64,000 bases of DNA, from assembly GCA_037126765.1 (NCBI GenBank), contig JBBCBC010000027.1, positions 5,294,406 through 5,358,405 of the forward strand, in the 5' to 3' direction. Positions 18,540 through 28,784 of this stretch are shown one piece after another (the stretch's first letter is position 1; the number at the start of each line of letters is the position of its first letter). This DNA comes from Stenogyne calaminthoides (lineage: Eukaryota > Streptophyta > Magnoliopsida > Lamiales > Lamiaceae). The notes beneath the pieces are model-generated. The model worked only from the letters and a program-made list of their open reading frames with translations. It searched no databases and was not told the origin of the DNA. A program made the position numbers and the translations under genes.

Positions 18540-21500
18540 ACTTAATCATCAAGGGCAATGGTAAGATGAGGAATGCTTGTTGTGTCAGGAAAATCCAAAG
18601 AGGAAGTGCTTAAGATGCGTTGAGGACAATGGAGGTTTTGCTGTTCCAACCCCAAAAGGGACCGGAAAGAAAGGTAATTCTCACGCCTAGTTGTTGAAAC
18701 TTGTTTAGCGGGCGATACTTCTCATTCGTGGGTGGTAGATACGAGATCCACTAATCATGTTGGCTTCACGGGTTCTAAATGATCCGGCAACTTATGGGAG
18801 AGAGATCCTCATCAACATTTATTTAAAGTAGAAGACATTGCAATGCTTGGCGGATACCACGATAGTAACAATTATTGCAATACTACGCAAAGTAGCAGAC
18901 ATTGCAATGCTATATTGCGCTTAAAGCAAAGGGAGAAGTGCACCTATCTTTTGAAGATAAAGTTTTTGAGATTATCTTTATGTTCCCAAGTTTTAGAAAG
19001 AATTCATTTCCAGCTAAAATTCGATTAAAGGACACTAAGTTTCTTCTAATAAGAATGACATCAATTTTTTTTTTGAAATGATGAGTGTATCTTGATGGAA
19101 AATCTCTATACAATCAATCCACCACTCACGAAATGTATCCTATAACACATCAATTCGACGTGAACCACTTTTTGGCATCTAAGATTAGGTCATATAAATC
19201 CAAAGAGGATCCAAAGGTTGGTGAAAGATGGTTCAAAGTTGAATCGATTCCAACCTCGCGAATCATGTTTGAGGGTAATATGACCAAGATGGCATTGGAG
19301 CCAAGGAAATGGGGCTAAAAGAAGTGTTAGAGATCGCTCACATAGATGTATGTAGTCAAATGTCAACCAAAGCAAGAGGAGGTTATGAGTAATTTTATTG
19401 ATAATTACTCAAGGTACATTTTCCTTATGAAGCGTGAATCGAGACCTTTGAGAAATTCTAAAGAATTTATTCAAGCAAGAATCATATGGAAAAACGTATC
19501 AAGTCTCTACGATCGATCGTGGAGGCTAATACCTCAAATGATGAGTTTTTGAACTACTTATCCGATGAAGGATTGTATCCCAAATTGACCGCATTTTAAA
19601 CCCCTCAACAAAACGGAGTTTGCGAGTAAAAAACATAATTCTTTTGGAAATGGTTAGATCAATGATGAGTTATGCGGATCTTCCCAAAGTCGTTTTGGGG
19701 TCATTCCTTGAAAATTCTTACATTCTAAACTTGGTGCTATCCAAATCGGTTCCCGAAACCCTAAAGAATTGTGGACCCAAGCATGCCTCAATGAGATACA
19801 TGAGAACTTTGGGGTGTCCAAATTCACGTGTTGGACAAAGGAAACCGAAATTGATTCTCGATCCTATTTTGTAGGATACCCCGAGGAACAAAAAAAAGTG
19901 TATGTTCTATAGTTCAAGATCAAAAGGTGGACATCCGCACCCACTTTAGATTTTGGAAGAAAACTATATGAACAAAAAGAAAACCCGTTTACCTTAAATG
20001 AGCTTTTCATTTATAATCAGTCTTAGATGATATACCAAACGACACGCTTTCTGGCAACCGGAGCCTCGTTATAGTGGGAGGGTTGTTAGATAGCCCGAGA
20101 TTCATGGAATAGGAGAGTCCTCGGACTTGATTTCCCTTGGAATCGTTATGGACAAATGATCTTAAGGATCAGATTCTTGTGAGAAATGAAAGCCAAAATG
20201 GGTTCTATGTTTCATAATAGAATGTGGGAGCTAGTCGAACCACTTAATGGGGTCAAACCCATTGGATCTTGGTATATAAGAGGAAAAGAGGACCGGACGG
20301 GAAGGTTGAAACCTTTAAAGCAAGACTAAAAGGTTATACTTTCGGAAAAGAAGGGCTCGATTATGAGGAAACTTTTTTCGCCCAGAGCCATCTTAAGTCC
20401 ATCCGTATTCTCTTATCGATTAAGGGGGTTACTTTGAAATCTGGGCAATAGATGTCAAGATGGCTTTCCTTAACTAAGTCTTGATAAAGAGATCTATATG
20501 CAACAACCCCAAGGTTTCATTGAAATTCGCCAAGAACATCTTGTTTGTAAGCTCAAGAAGTCCATTTACGGATTCAAACAGCATCCGAGCTTGGAACCAA
20601 AGTTTTGATCATATAATAAAGTCTTATGGGTTTGATCAAAAACAAGTTTGAAAGTTCTATAAAAAGCATTTCGAATCGCATTGGTATTCTTAGTACTATA
20701 GACGAGATGACATTGTGATCATCGAACGATGTGAAGGTGTGATCGACGTAGTAGGGCATGGCTTTCAAAACAGTTTTGATATGAAAGACTTAGGGGAAAA
20801 TCGGACACATCCTTGGGATCAAGATCACTCGAGATCACAAGAAAAGGATGATCGGGTTATCGCAAGTTTCATACATGAACCAATCGCCTTGAAACGCTTC
20901 AAAGATGCAAGATTCCAAGAAATGATTCAGCACCTTTCGGACTTGGAATCCATCTATCCAAGAAAATGTTCCCTAAGACGAAAAGACATTAGATGACATG
21001 AAAGGTATTCCTTGTGTTTCTCCGTTGAAAACCTTATGTATGCATTGATGTGCATTTAGATCGATATCCGCTTTTGGTAGGCATGGTAGCAAGATATCAA
21101 AGAACCTGGAAAGTCATTGGACGACGGCTAAAATATTCTCCAAAAGAACTGGGTAGAATGTTGATTTATCGACCGATACTCCAATCCCCATCGGCCACAC
21201 GGACTCGGATTTCCAATCGATTTCCGTAAATTATCTGTCTTCGCTTAAGTGTTTCCATTTGGGAAGTGTAGCCATCAAATGGACGAGTGTGAAGCGTAAA
21301 TGCATCACCGACTCAACCATGGAAGTCGGGTAACCTTCCAGGAAGCAAAGAACCGATTGGGCTCTAGATCTTTAAATTGGATGGTGTTCAATTTGTCACC
21401 AATATACGCTTTATATGGGAGAGTCCACGAGTCAAAACAAACACATTAAAGGAAAGACATCTTATAAGAAATCGTTAAGAGAGGAGATATAGATGTGGCA

Positions 21501-21640
21501 AAGATAGCGTCGAGGAAAACCAGCGATCCATTCACAAAGCGTGCCCCGCCTCAATACATTCGAGAGACATGTGGAAGGAATGGGTGTCAAGACCGCCAAC
21601 TGCTTTGGTATAAGTGGGAGAAATTATTAGGTTCGTAGGT
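18540..21640 (+). pseudogene. Decayed copia pol (protease, integrase, RT, RNase H)
   Basis: Fragments in all three frames follow copia order. Protease region about 18690-18780 (SHALVVETCLAGDTSHSWVV with the catalytic DTG-like triad altered). Integrase about 19260-19900 (ARGGYE, DNYSRYIFLMKRE, TPQQNGV, EMVRSMMSYADLPK). Reverse transcriptase about 20220-20600 (GSWYIR, VETFKARLKGYTFGKEGLDY, EIYMQQPQGFIE, KLKKSIYGFKQ). RNase H and tail about 21030-21640 (GHTDSDFQS, SVAIKWTSVKRK, IVKRGDIDVAKIASRK). No catalytic YVDD box is readable. The polyprotein is clearly non-functional. Confidence 0.88.
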
Positions 21641-21703
21641 GACATTAGATGTCACGATCACTCGAGACGGTTGTAGTATACTTAAAAGCGGACTTTTGAG
21701 TAT

Positions 21704-21713
21704 AAGTGGGAGA
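21704..21713 (+). other. Polypurine tract of the copia element
   Basis: AAGTGGGAGA just before the TGTTGG start of the 3' LTR, the standard copia arrangement. Confidence 0.85.
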
Positions 21714-21714
21714 T

Positions 21715-23475
21715 TGTTGGGATTATCTTTGAAAAGTATGCTTTTTACTTTGTATAATCGCTCAATTTTCGACTTATTTACTAAATAGTTTATCACCGAT
21801 CTTTAAATATGATTGAATGTTATATATATTTATTGCATAACTCGCTCAATAATTAAACGTGTTACATCAGAAGTTAATTTAGTGATACCGTATCACGTAA
21901 GATTAAATTAACCTTGTAACTAAAAAGTACTCCATTCACGACCTAGATGGAAATGAACAACCATCTTTGTAAAGCTTAAGATTGGTTTGTCTTGACCAAG
22001 AGATTACACTAGTGCATGACCGATCTTAATTGGCGAGGATAAGTTCTTGAAATTGAACAAGGAAGAATTAGACCTCGGTGTTTAGTTGTTTCTTAACCTT
22101 CGCCCCTTAAATAGATCACGTGATTGGTAACTATTGCTTTGACTTATCATGGGTAGCTTAATCGAGAGAGATTCAATACTTTTTATCTTGGGCAATATTA
22201 TTGGTCACACGTGATTGCTAAGATTTAATACGAAGAATCGTGTGCAAAGACGCTTGTTTGATTTGCCTCGGGGAGGTTCATAAGTTTTATCATACCAAAT
22301 CTTGCAAGTGGAATTAGTTTTCGGTATGGATAATAATGTTGAACCGCTTCTACCAAGGACAAAAGATGTTAATTAACGGAAAGCTATTTCAAAGGGCTTG
22401 AATTAATTAATGGGCTAGATAATCTTAAACACGAAAATAATGACCGGGAGCCATATCGATTGTAATATGGGTTAAGATGGATGGTTATTAATTATGTAGT
22501 GGGATTAATTAATATTTATGGGCTTGAATTATATTATGACTCAATATTAGATATTCAAGATCCATTAGAAGGTCCAATCTTAATTCTCCTAAAGGCCCCC
22601 CCATAGCCCAACAAATAAAAAATGACCTAAAATGTGATTAAAATAAAATAAATATTGTTGCTTAATGTTTCCTCAAATTTTCGAAATATATGGATAAAAG
22701 AGGGAGAAAGATTTTCTTTGAATTTTGTTATGGAATGAAGATATGTATTCTTGGAATACAAGATTATCTCATTAAATTCAAGAAATCTCCCACTTGGTTA
22801 TCTATGTAGAAGATTTCAAATTTTGAAAATATAAAAGGCAAGAAAGATTTTCTTGATTTTCTTGAAAAGATATTATGGAAGATATGTATTTCTTGAAATA
22901 CAAGAATATCTCATAAATTCAAGAAGATCCAAATCTTGGATTCTTTTACACAAATTTTACCATAATAGAGGAGGTGGGATTTTTTTGTGGAATATTTTAT
23001 TATGGGAAAAAGAATATAGAAGATATATTCAAGATTTCTTGGTGACCAAGAAAAGTCTTTTCCCACATTGAAATATCACCAAAATTTCGACCACCTCCTA
23101 TCCTATAAATAGGGGATGATTAGTTCATTGCCAAGTACAATTCCATGTCTTTGGAAATATTAAAGAAATCCACATAAGTGGTGCAACAAAGTTTATTTTT
23201 TTTCCTTTTGATAATTGTTCGAGTATCCTTCCACCGGATTGTCGAAAGGGCTAAGGGAAACTTGGGAAGTCCTTTTGGTTAGTCCGTCCCATTCCCCGAG
23301 AGAATGCGTTCACGAAAACCCGTAGATTCTCGCGTAGGTTTACGTGGCTTTTTATATGCATGATATGTTGTTGCAATTATTATTTGAATTAATATAGATT
23401 AATTCATGCTAGTAATAATTAATGAATTAAATTTGTATTTAAATATTCACCCCGAGTAGATCCCATTCCTCAACA
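21715..23475 (+). repeat. 3' LTR of the nested copia element
   Basis: About 1761 bp. Matches 15277-17033 in long blocks, but with short replaced patches, for example around 21760-21800, 21980-22060 and 23280-23340. Ends TCCTCAACA before TGCGG. Confidence 0.92.
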
Positions 23476-23480
23476 TGCGG

Positions 23481-24508
23481 GTGATGAAAGCAAGACTATG
23501 TGCAACTCCACCCCTCTGACCTCCAAAATGCACTTTGGAACACCACATCTCTATCACTTATAATTATCTCTCAGAAATCCATGTAACTTGTGAATGTGAT
23601 TTAAGTAGATTTCAACCAATCCTTCAAAGATTGTGAGGGTGCTTGAGAGCAATAAAATGATTGTATTTAGTCATTCTATCCACAATGACCCAAATGACAC
23701 TTCTCCAACCGTTTAGGTAATGCTTCAAACCCATAAGAACTTGACTCCATGGTTTGTCGGTACCCCTAATGGTTGTAATAAGCCGTGATAAGGCACACTT
23801 GGTTGCACTTTCCATACTTCACAAGCATTGATGAAATCTTGGAAGTCTTGTCTCATCCCCGCCAATAAAATAGAGTTTTGCTTTCTTGAACTAAAAATTT
23901 GATTCCGAATGGCCACCAATAGATGTGTTGTGTATTGCTTCCAGAATTCTGGTCTTGATGTTACCATTCTTGCCTACCCAGATTCTTCCCAGATATCTCA
24001 ACATTCCATCTTTCACAGAAAAATCAGCATCAATATCATGCAATAAGATAGTTTGAGATAGTAGCTGTTGAGTGTTAGAATCCCCCTCATAGCTGGATAT
24101 TACTTCTTCCACCCAAGATGACTTGATATGAGTACTTACAACATTTAGACTTGATTCTTCCTGTGAAGTAGTCTCAAATTGTCTTGAGAGAGCATCAGCA
24201 GCTTTATTTTCCTTTCCCTTCTTATACTCAATAGTATAGTCATGTCCCATCAATTTGATGAGCCATTTCTGTTGAAGAATGTTGCTCAACCTCTGCTCCT
24301 TTAAGTGCTTCAAACTAGCATGATCTGTCTTAATGATGAATTTGTTGCCATTAAGATAATGATTCCATTTGGTTACTGCTGTCATCAAGGCTAGGAGCTC
24401 CTTCTCATAAGTTGATAATGCCTGATTTCTGGGGCATAAACTCTGGCTGAAAAATGCAATGGGTTGCCCTTTTTTGATCAAAATCGCCCCCAATTCCAAA
24501 TTCCACAA
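23481..24508 (-). pseudogene. Gypsy pol: RNase H and N-terminal integrase
   Basis: Right to left: 24508-23891 is open and encodes RNase H motifs (QPIAFFSQSLCPRNQALSTY, ELLALMTAVTKWNHYL, IKTDHASLKHL, GKENKAADALSRQ) followed by the linker and HNTSIGGHSE at the start of the integrase zinc region. Then come the integrase parts MRQDFQDFINACEVW, SVIWVIVDRMTKYNHFIAL (core, catalytic-Asp region) and a stretch running into the copia insertion at 23475. Frameshifts lie near 23890-23970 and 23725-23815. The reading continues at 15276 on the other side of the insert. Confidence 0.9.
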
Positions 24509-24916
24509 GCATCGGTTTCTATTAAGGGTTGAGTAAAATCTGGTAGTCTTAATACAGGCTTTCCACCATCAATTTCTTAAGCTTTTCAAATGCTTCTTAC
24601 CTTCGTGTTCAATGGAAGTTATCCTTCTGAGCATTGAGTTAGAGGTTTAGTAATAACCCCACATCTTCTTATGAATCTTCTCAAATACCGTTAAACCTAA
24701 GAATCCCCTCAAGGCCTTAAGGTTTACGGGGGTTGCCACTCTACCATGTTTTAATTTTCTCGAATCGGGTTTCCCCCCTCCCCCCTAAATGATATGCCCC
24801 AAGTATTCCACTTGTCCGACTCAAAAGACACTTGCTTTTTTGCATACAACTTACGATCTTAAGAACACTTAGCACCTCACCAAATGTTGCAATGATGACT
24901 CAATTGGGATCAGATA
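24509..24916 (-). pseudogene. Gypsy RT thumb/connection region, many frameshifts
   Basis: Lies between the RT palm and RNase H. Protein similarity is still visible in short pieces (for example the LRGFLGLT-like stretch around 24690-24720), but the frame is broken repeatedly. C and T homopolymers around 24770-24790 look suspicious. Confidence 0.7.
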
Positions 24917-26728
24917 TCAAGATATCATCAAAAAGACTAAAACAAACTTCCTTATATAATCTGAAAATACCTCATTCATCATATTTTGGAAAGTGGCTGG
25001 TGCATTTGTCAGTCCAAATGGCATCACTTTGAACTCAAACAAGCCATGATGTGTGATGAATGCAGATTTATATATGTCTTCTTCTTTCAACAGAATCTGA
25101 AAATAACCTTGTCTAAGGTCAATCTTTGAGAATATTTGTGCACCATGTAGTTCAGTTAGGAGATCCTCAATGACAGGCATAGGATATTTATTTTTGATAG
25201 TTTGATCATTGAGTTTCCTGTAGTCTACGCAGAATCTCCAAGTGTTGTCCTTTTTTTTGACAAGCAATGATGGGCTTGCAAATGGACTTGAGCTCACTCG
25301 GACTTGATCTTGTTCTAACATTTCGCTCACCATCTTCTCAATCTCATTCTTAAGAGTGTGAGAGTATATGTAGGCCCTCTGATAGATGGGCTGAGTGTTA
25401 GGCTTTAAATTGATTTCATTCTCCACTCTTCTTTTTGGGGGTAACCCTTTTGGTTCCTCAAAGACTTCTTCAAATTGCTTCAGTATTTGTTGGATGGTTT
25501 CACTGATTTCTTCTTGTTGAACATCAGCATTGATAGCAAACAATTGAGCTAGGATTCCATGTGAGGCCTTACTAAAGAATCTCTTTATGCCCTTAGCATT
25601 TATCATTTTTAACCCTTGTTCACACTGACTCCCCTTCAGTACCACTTTTTTCCTTCCCTTGATAACTGTGATACTGTCCTTCTTAAGATCAAAAGTGATT
25701 GGACTGTGCTCCCACATCCAATCAGCACCAAGAATCATATCACAACCCCCTAACTTGATCACCCTCAAATCAGCCTCGAATGGAACCCCTTGCATTTGCC
25801 ATTTGAAATTGGTGCATTTGAATTTACTTGTGGTTTTTCCACCATCAGCTACAGTAATGATCCATGGTGCGGTTTCTTCCACCATACATTTAAGCTCATT
25901 GACAGTAGTTAAGTCAAGAAAACTATTGGTGCTTCCACTGTCAATTAAGATGTTGAGCTTCCTCTTGCCAACATTGCCAATGACCTTTAGAGTACTCTTA
26001 GATTTGTTGCCAAGCAGTGCATTGACAGAGATCTCACCATGATTTTCCTCCAGTTCTTCATCAATCTCACCATTTCCTTCATCCAACTCATCTTCCTTTT
26101 CCACTAGAATTAGATTGAATTGTTTCTTCTTACACACATGCCCATAGGAATATTTCTCATCACAATGAAAACATAAACCTAATGATCTTCCTTTTTGATA
26201 TTGTGAGTCACTAATTCTTTTGAATGGGAGATTAGAATTAGTTACCTCCTCTTTTGGTTCCTTGTGTTGCTGGTTATTTTCAGTAGCTTTCTTCTGTTGG
26301 TTGCTATTTCCAGTATACTTGTTGTAGCTCAAGTCACTTGGTTTGGAGGTGATCTTGTTCTTTTTGCTCCAAATGTCAAGAGTGGATTCCAACATTTTTG
26401 CAGTGTTGATGGCCTGAGTGAGTTCGGTTGGTTTGAATAGCTGCACAGGAACTCTAAGTTCATCTTTCAATCCCTTTAGGAAGCAAGAAATGAGAAACTC
26501 CTCACTTAGATCTGGATTTTTGACCTTAACCAATGATTTAAGCTCATCAAATCTCTCTTGATAGGTGTTCACATCCTGTAATTGTTTGAGTTTTGTGAAC
26601 TCAATCACTACATCTTCAATGCCTGGGCAAAGAAACCTTTGTAGAATCATCCTGCAAAATTCTTGCCAATCGATTCCATTCCTCCCTTCCACATACTCCA
26701 TATACCATGTGTGCGCTACATCAATCAT
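24917..26728 (-). CDS. Gypsy gag C-terminal half, protease and RT palm (open 603-codon frame)
   Basis: The longest open frame in the window. In order: a retrotransposon gag segment (WQEFCRMILQRF), a nucleocapsid knuckle of the chromovirus type (CFHCDEKYSYGHVC), aspartic protease with LNILIDSGSTNSFLD, a GADWMWEHSPITFD segment, then reverse transcriptase with KKKDNTWRFCVDYRKLNDQT, FSKIDLRQGYFQI and MPFGLTNAPATFQNMMN. The frame ends one residue before the catalytic FxDD: a run of T is one base short at about 24930, so the palm aspartates fall in another frame. It acts as the element's gag-pol polyprotein. The true N-terminus is further right (ATG near 27196), so the start at 26728 is only where the open frame begins. 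Confidence 0.93.
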   Translation of the reverse strand: MIDVAHTWYMEYVEGRNGIDWQEFCRMILQRFLCPGIEDVVIEFTKLKQLQDVNTYQERFDELKSLVKVKNPDLSEEFLISCFLKGLKDELRVPVQLFKPTELTQAINTAKMLESTLDIWSKKNKITSKPSDLSYNKYTGNSNQQKKATENNQQHKEPKEEVTNSNLPFKRISDSQYQKGRSLGLCFHCDEKYSYGHVCKKKQFNLILVEKEDELDEGNGEIDEELEENHGEISVNALLGNKSKSTLKVIGNVGKRKLNILIDSGSTNSFLDLTTVNELKCMVEETAPWIITVADGGKTTSKFKCTNFKWQMQGVPFEADLRVIKLGGCDMILGADWMWEHSPITFDLKKDSITVIKGRKKVVLKGSQCEQGLKMINAKGIKRFFSKASHGILAQLFAINADVQQEEISETIQQILKQFEEVFEEPKGLPPKRRVENEINLKPNTQPIYQRAYIYSHTLKNEIEKMVSEMLEQDQVRVSSSPFASPSLLVKKKDNTWRFCVDYRKLNDQTIKNKYPMPVIEDLLTELHGAQIFSKIDLRQGYFQILLKEEDIYKSAFITHHGLFEFKVMPFGLTNAPATFQNMMNEVFSDYIRKFVLVFLMIS

Positions 26729-27196
26729 GTAGTAGCCAAAGATGATGCACTTTTAGCTAATTCCGCCATTGGTATTATCTCGAAAAAACGATTAGCCTTC
26801 CTAATCCAGTTTTTGTGGCCCTTCACCATTGAACTCGAAAATTTTAGTCTCACAATGTGATTGTTGTTGTGCAAATTTGGGCTCCATTGTTATTTTGGTT
26901 TCTAGCATGGCGGAGGCGATATGAAGTTGCTCTTATCCCCGCTTTTGATCCAAATTCGTCCATCGGCCTTTGTTTATGTCATTTTCACGGATCCTCTCCA
27001 TGGTCGTTGTTTTCTCATCAAATACTCGATATTCTCGGTGATATTCTTCATACCATGGCCGACATCGACCATCGTGTCCTCTAACCTTGTCAAATTTTTT
27101 TTCGAATCCCTCCATACGAAACCATTTTCAAAGAAATAACTTCTCATGTTTTTGTGAAACTTCATACAGATCCTTCATTCGGGTGTTTTCCGCCAT
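26729..27196 (-). pseudogene. Gypsy gag N-terminus, frameshifted
   Basis: The ATG at 27196 (MAENTRMKDLYEVSQKHEKL) is the usual kind of chromovirus gag start. The reading then changes frame at about 27130 and again near 26970 and 26760 before joining the long frame at 26728. Charged, helix-prone sequence. Confidence 0.8.
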
Positions 27197-27221
27197 GGTC
27201 AGTTCAGAGTGGGGAGCGAAA

Positions 27222-27235
27222 GGCTCTGGATACCA
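27222..27235 (-). other. Primer binding site of the gypsy element
   Basis: Minus strand TGGTATCCAGAGCC, two bases inside the 5' LTR. It is the initiator-Met tRNA site with one extra C. Confidence 0.85.
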
Positions 27236-27237
27236 AT

Positions 27238-27901
27238 TGTAATGTCCCAGATAAATAAACCAGCGATAAACCGCAAAATCACCACAAGAGTTCAACAACT
27301 CAATACATCCAACAAAATACGCAAAACAGAGTATAGCAAAATAAACGAAAGTTTCATAGAAAATGAACCACAACGTCGCGATCGAATCCGTAACCTGAAA
27401 ATGGAGGGTTGCGTATTAGGATTGATTCATCAATACGAATAATCGTAAGAGATGAATTAACTCACATCAACACTCATGATAAAGAAGCTCTCAAGAATTA
27501 TCAATATGGCCATGAATTTGGTAATTTCTGCAGAAACAGGGTAGGGGATATTAGTGAGATGAATATGGGAAAATATTGAGAGCAAAGGCTTGAGGATTAT
27601 ACCTCATACACAACACACGTTTTCTGTCACTGCTCCATTCCCCTTATACCGTCGCGGATGAAGGGAGCACTACTGGTGTCAGAAGGTACGAATCCTTTAT
27701 GGTGACCGTTGATTGATTACGGTAGACGAACGGCGATCCGAGAAAAAGAGGAAAATAAGTAAAAGGGCCGCAACAAGGAAGTTGGGCCAGCAAGACAACA
27801 AGAGGGCATAACGGGCCGAAGAGCGAAGTGGGCCGCGAATTTATTGAGCCCAAGGAAAGCTAACGGTAACTAAAAAAATGCGATTTATTGAAGATTCGAC
27901 A
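27238..27901 (-). repeat. 5' LTR of the gypsy element (right copy)
   Basis: About 664 bp; pairs with 13822-14484. Begins TGTAATGTCCCAGATAAAT and ends AGATTCGACA on the plus strand. Confidence 0.92.
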
Positions 27902-28784
27902 CGAACTTTAACGGTTTAGAACATAAATTTATATATAATAATTTATATTATTAATAATATCATAACTAACTTCTCATAAAAATTCAAAGGATTTGAAATA
28001 TAGGGTGATTCAGAATTAATAGATAAAATATAAATGGAAGGTAGAGATCAAAATTAAATACTGAGATTAAAAAATTGAAAAATTAATAATAATAGCATAA
28101 ATAACTGCTCACAGAAATTCAGAGATTTGACCGTATGAAATTGGGGGTGATTCGACTTTAGTAGATAAGGGATAATACACATGCTCCAAATTGGCTAAAT
28201 AATTATTTAAATTAAAAAATATCTTCATCAACTTCTTCTGGCCATTCTTTTTCCTTTTCTTTCCCAACTGTTAACTACGATTTAAAAAGAAAAGATCATA
28301 GATATTAGGCTGAAATGTTGCAAACTCCATTAAGCTACAAACTTTATTACATTAATATTTACAAGGTAACATATACATACACATATATAATCACCAAAAA
28401 ACTCAATGAGAGAAAACAAGAAAAATCATAAGCATGGCATATAGATTTCAAGTGGCTGTATATACACAAGAGATCACATAACTGTTAAAACCTCAGACAT
28501 TTCAATTGTGCAGAGCCGAGAATGGTATCCGTACACAAGGATGAACAACAATCTATTAATATACTAATTCTTGCAGCTAAACCTTGACATTCTAGTATAC
28601 ATGACTTCACAATTTCGATTTCTGGGAATAAGCAACATCACCATACACGTGAAACTCTCAACTCCTGCACTTGTCCTGCTCGACTATCAAACGGTGTACA
28701 TTTCATCGTCTCAATAAATTTATAGCAATCAGTGATTCAAATCCTTGTGTAGCTTATCCCTAAATAACCAAAAAATGGGAAGAG
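27902..28784. other. Spacer and likely 3' UTR of the hydrolase gene
   Basis: 27902-28300 is AT-rich with no gene. The part nearest 28784 should contain the 3' UTR of the minus-strand hydrolase gene; its end cannot be fixed from sequence alone. Confidence 0.5.

Larger units (their letters stand above)
15277..23475 (+). mobile_element. Ty1/copia retrotransposon nested in the gypsy integrase
   Basis: The element is bounded by a perfect 5-bp target duplication TGCGG (15272-15276 and 23476-23480). LTRs (15277-17033 and 21715-23475) begin TGTTGGGATTAT and end with CAACA. A primer site follows the left LTR and a purine tract precedes the right LTR, giving plus orientation. The internal region carries copia-order domains: protease, integrase, reverse transcriptase, RNase H. 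All reading frames are heavily broken. The two LTRs consist of long identical runs interrupted by short unrelated patches, an unusual divergence pattern. Confidence 0.93.
13822..27901 (-). mobile_element. Ty3/gypsy chromovirus, minus strand, split by a nested copia element
   Basis: LTRs at 13822-14484 and 27238-27901 are almost identical and both run TGTAATGTCC...TCGACA or GCGACA on the plus strand. The flanks are CGAAT (13817-13821) and CGAAC (27902-27906), a 5-bp duplication with one mismatch. On the minus strand the order is 5' LTR (right), initiator-Met primer site, gag, protease, reverse transcriptase, RNase H, integrase, chromodomain, polypurine tract and 3' LTR (left). A pol with a C-terminal chromodomain marks a chromovirus (Tekay/Reina-like). 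Without the 8.2-kb insert the element is about 5.9 kb, a normal size. Several frameshifts interrupt pol. High LTR similarity suggests fairly recent insertion, and the copia insertion is younger still. Confidence 0.93.

Noticed and set aside
25659..26042. A 127-codon plus-strand frame
   Set aside because: Antisense shadow of the gypsy protease/RT frame.
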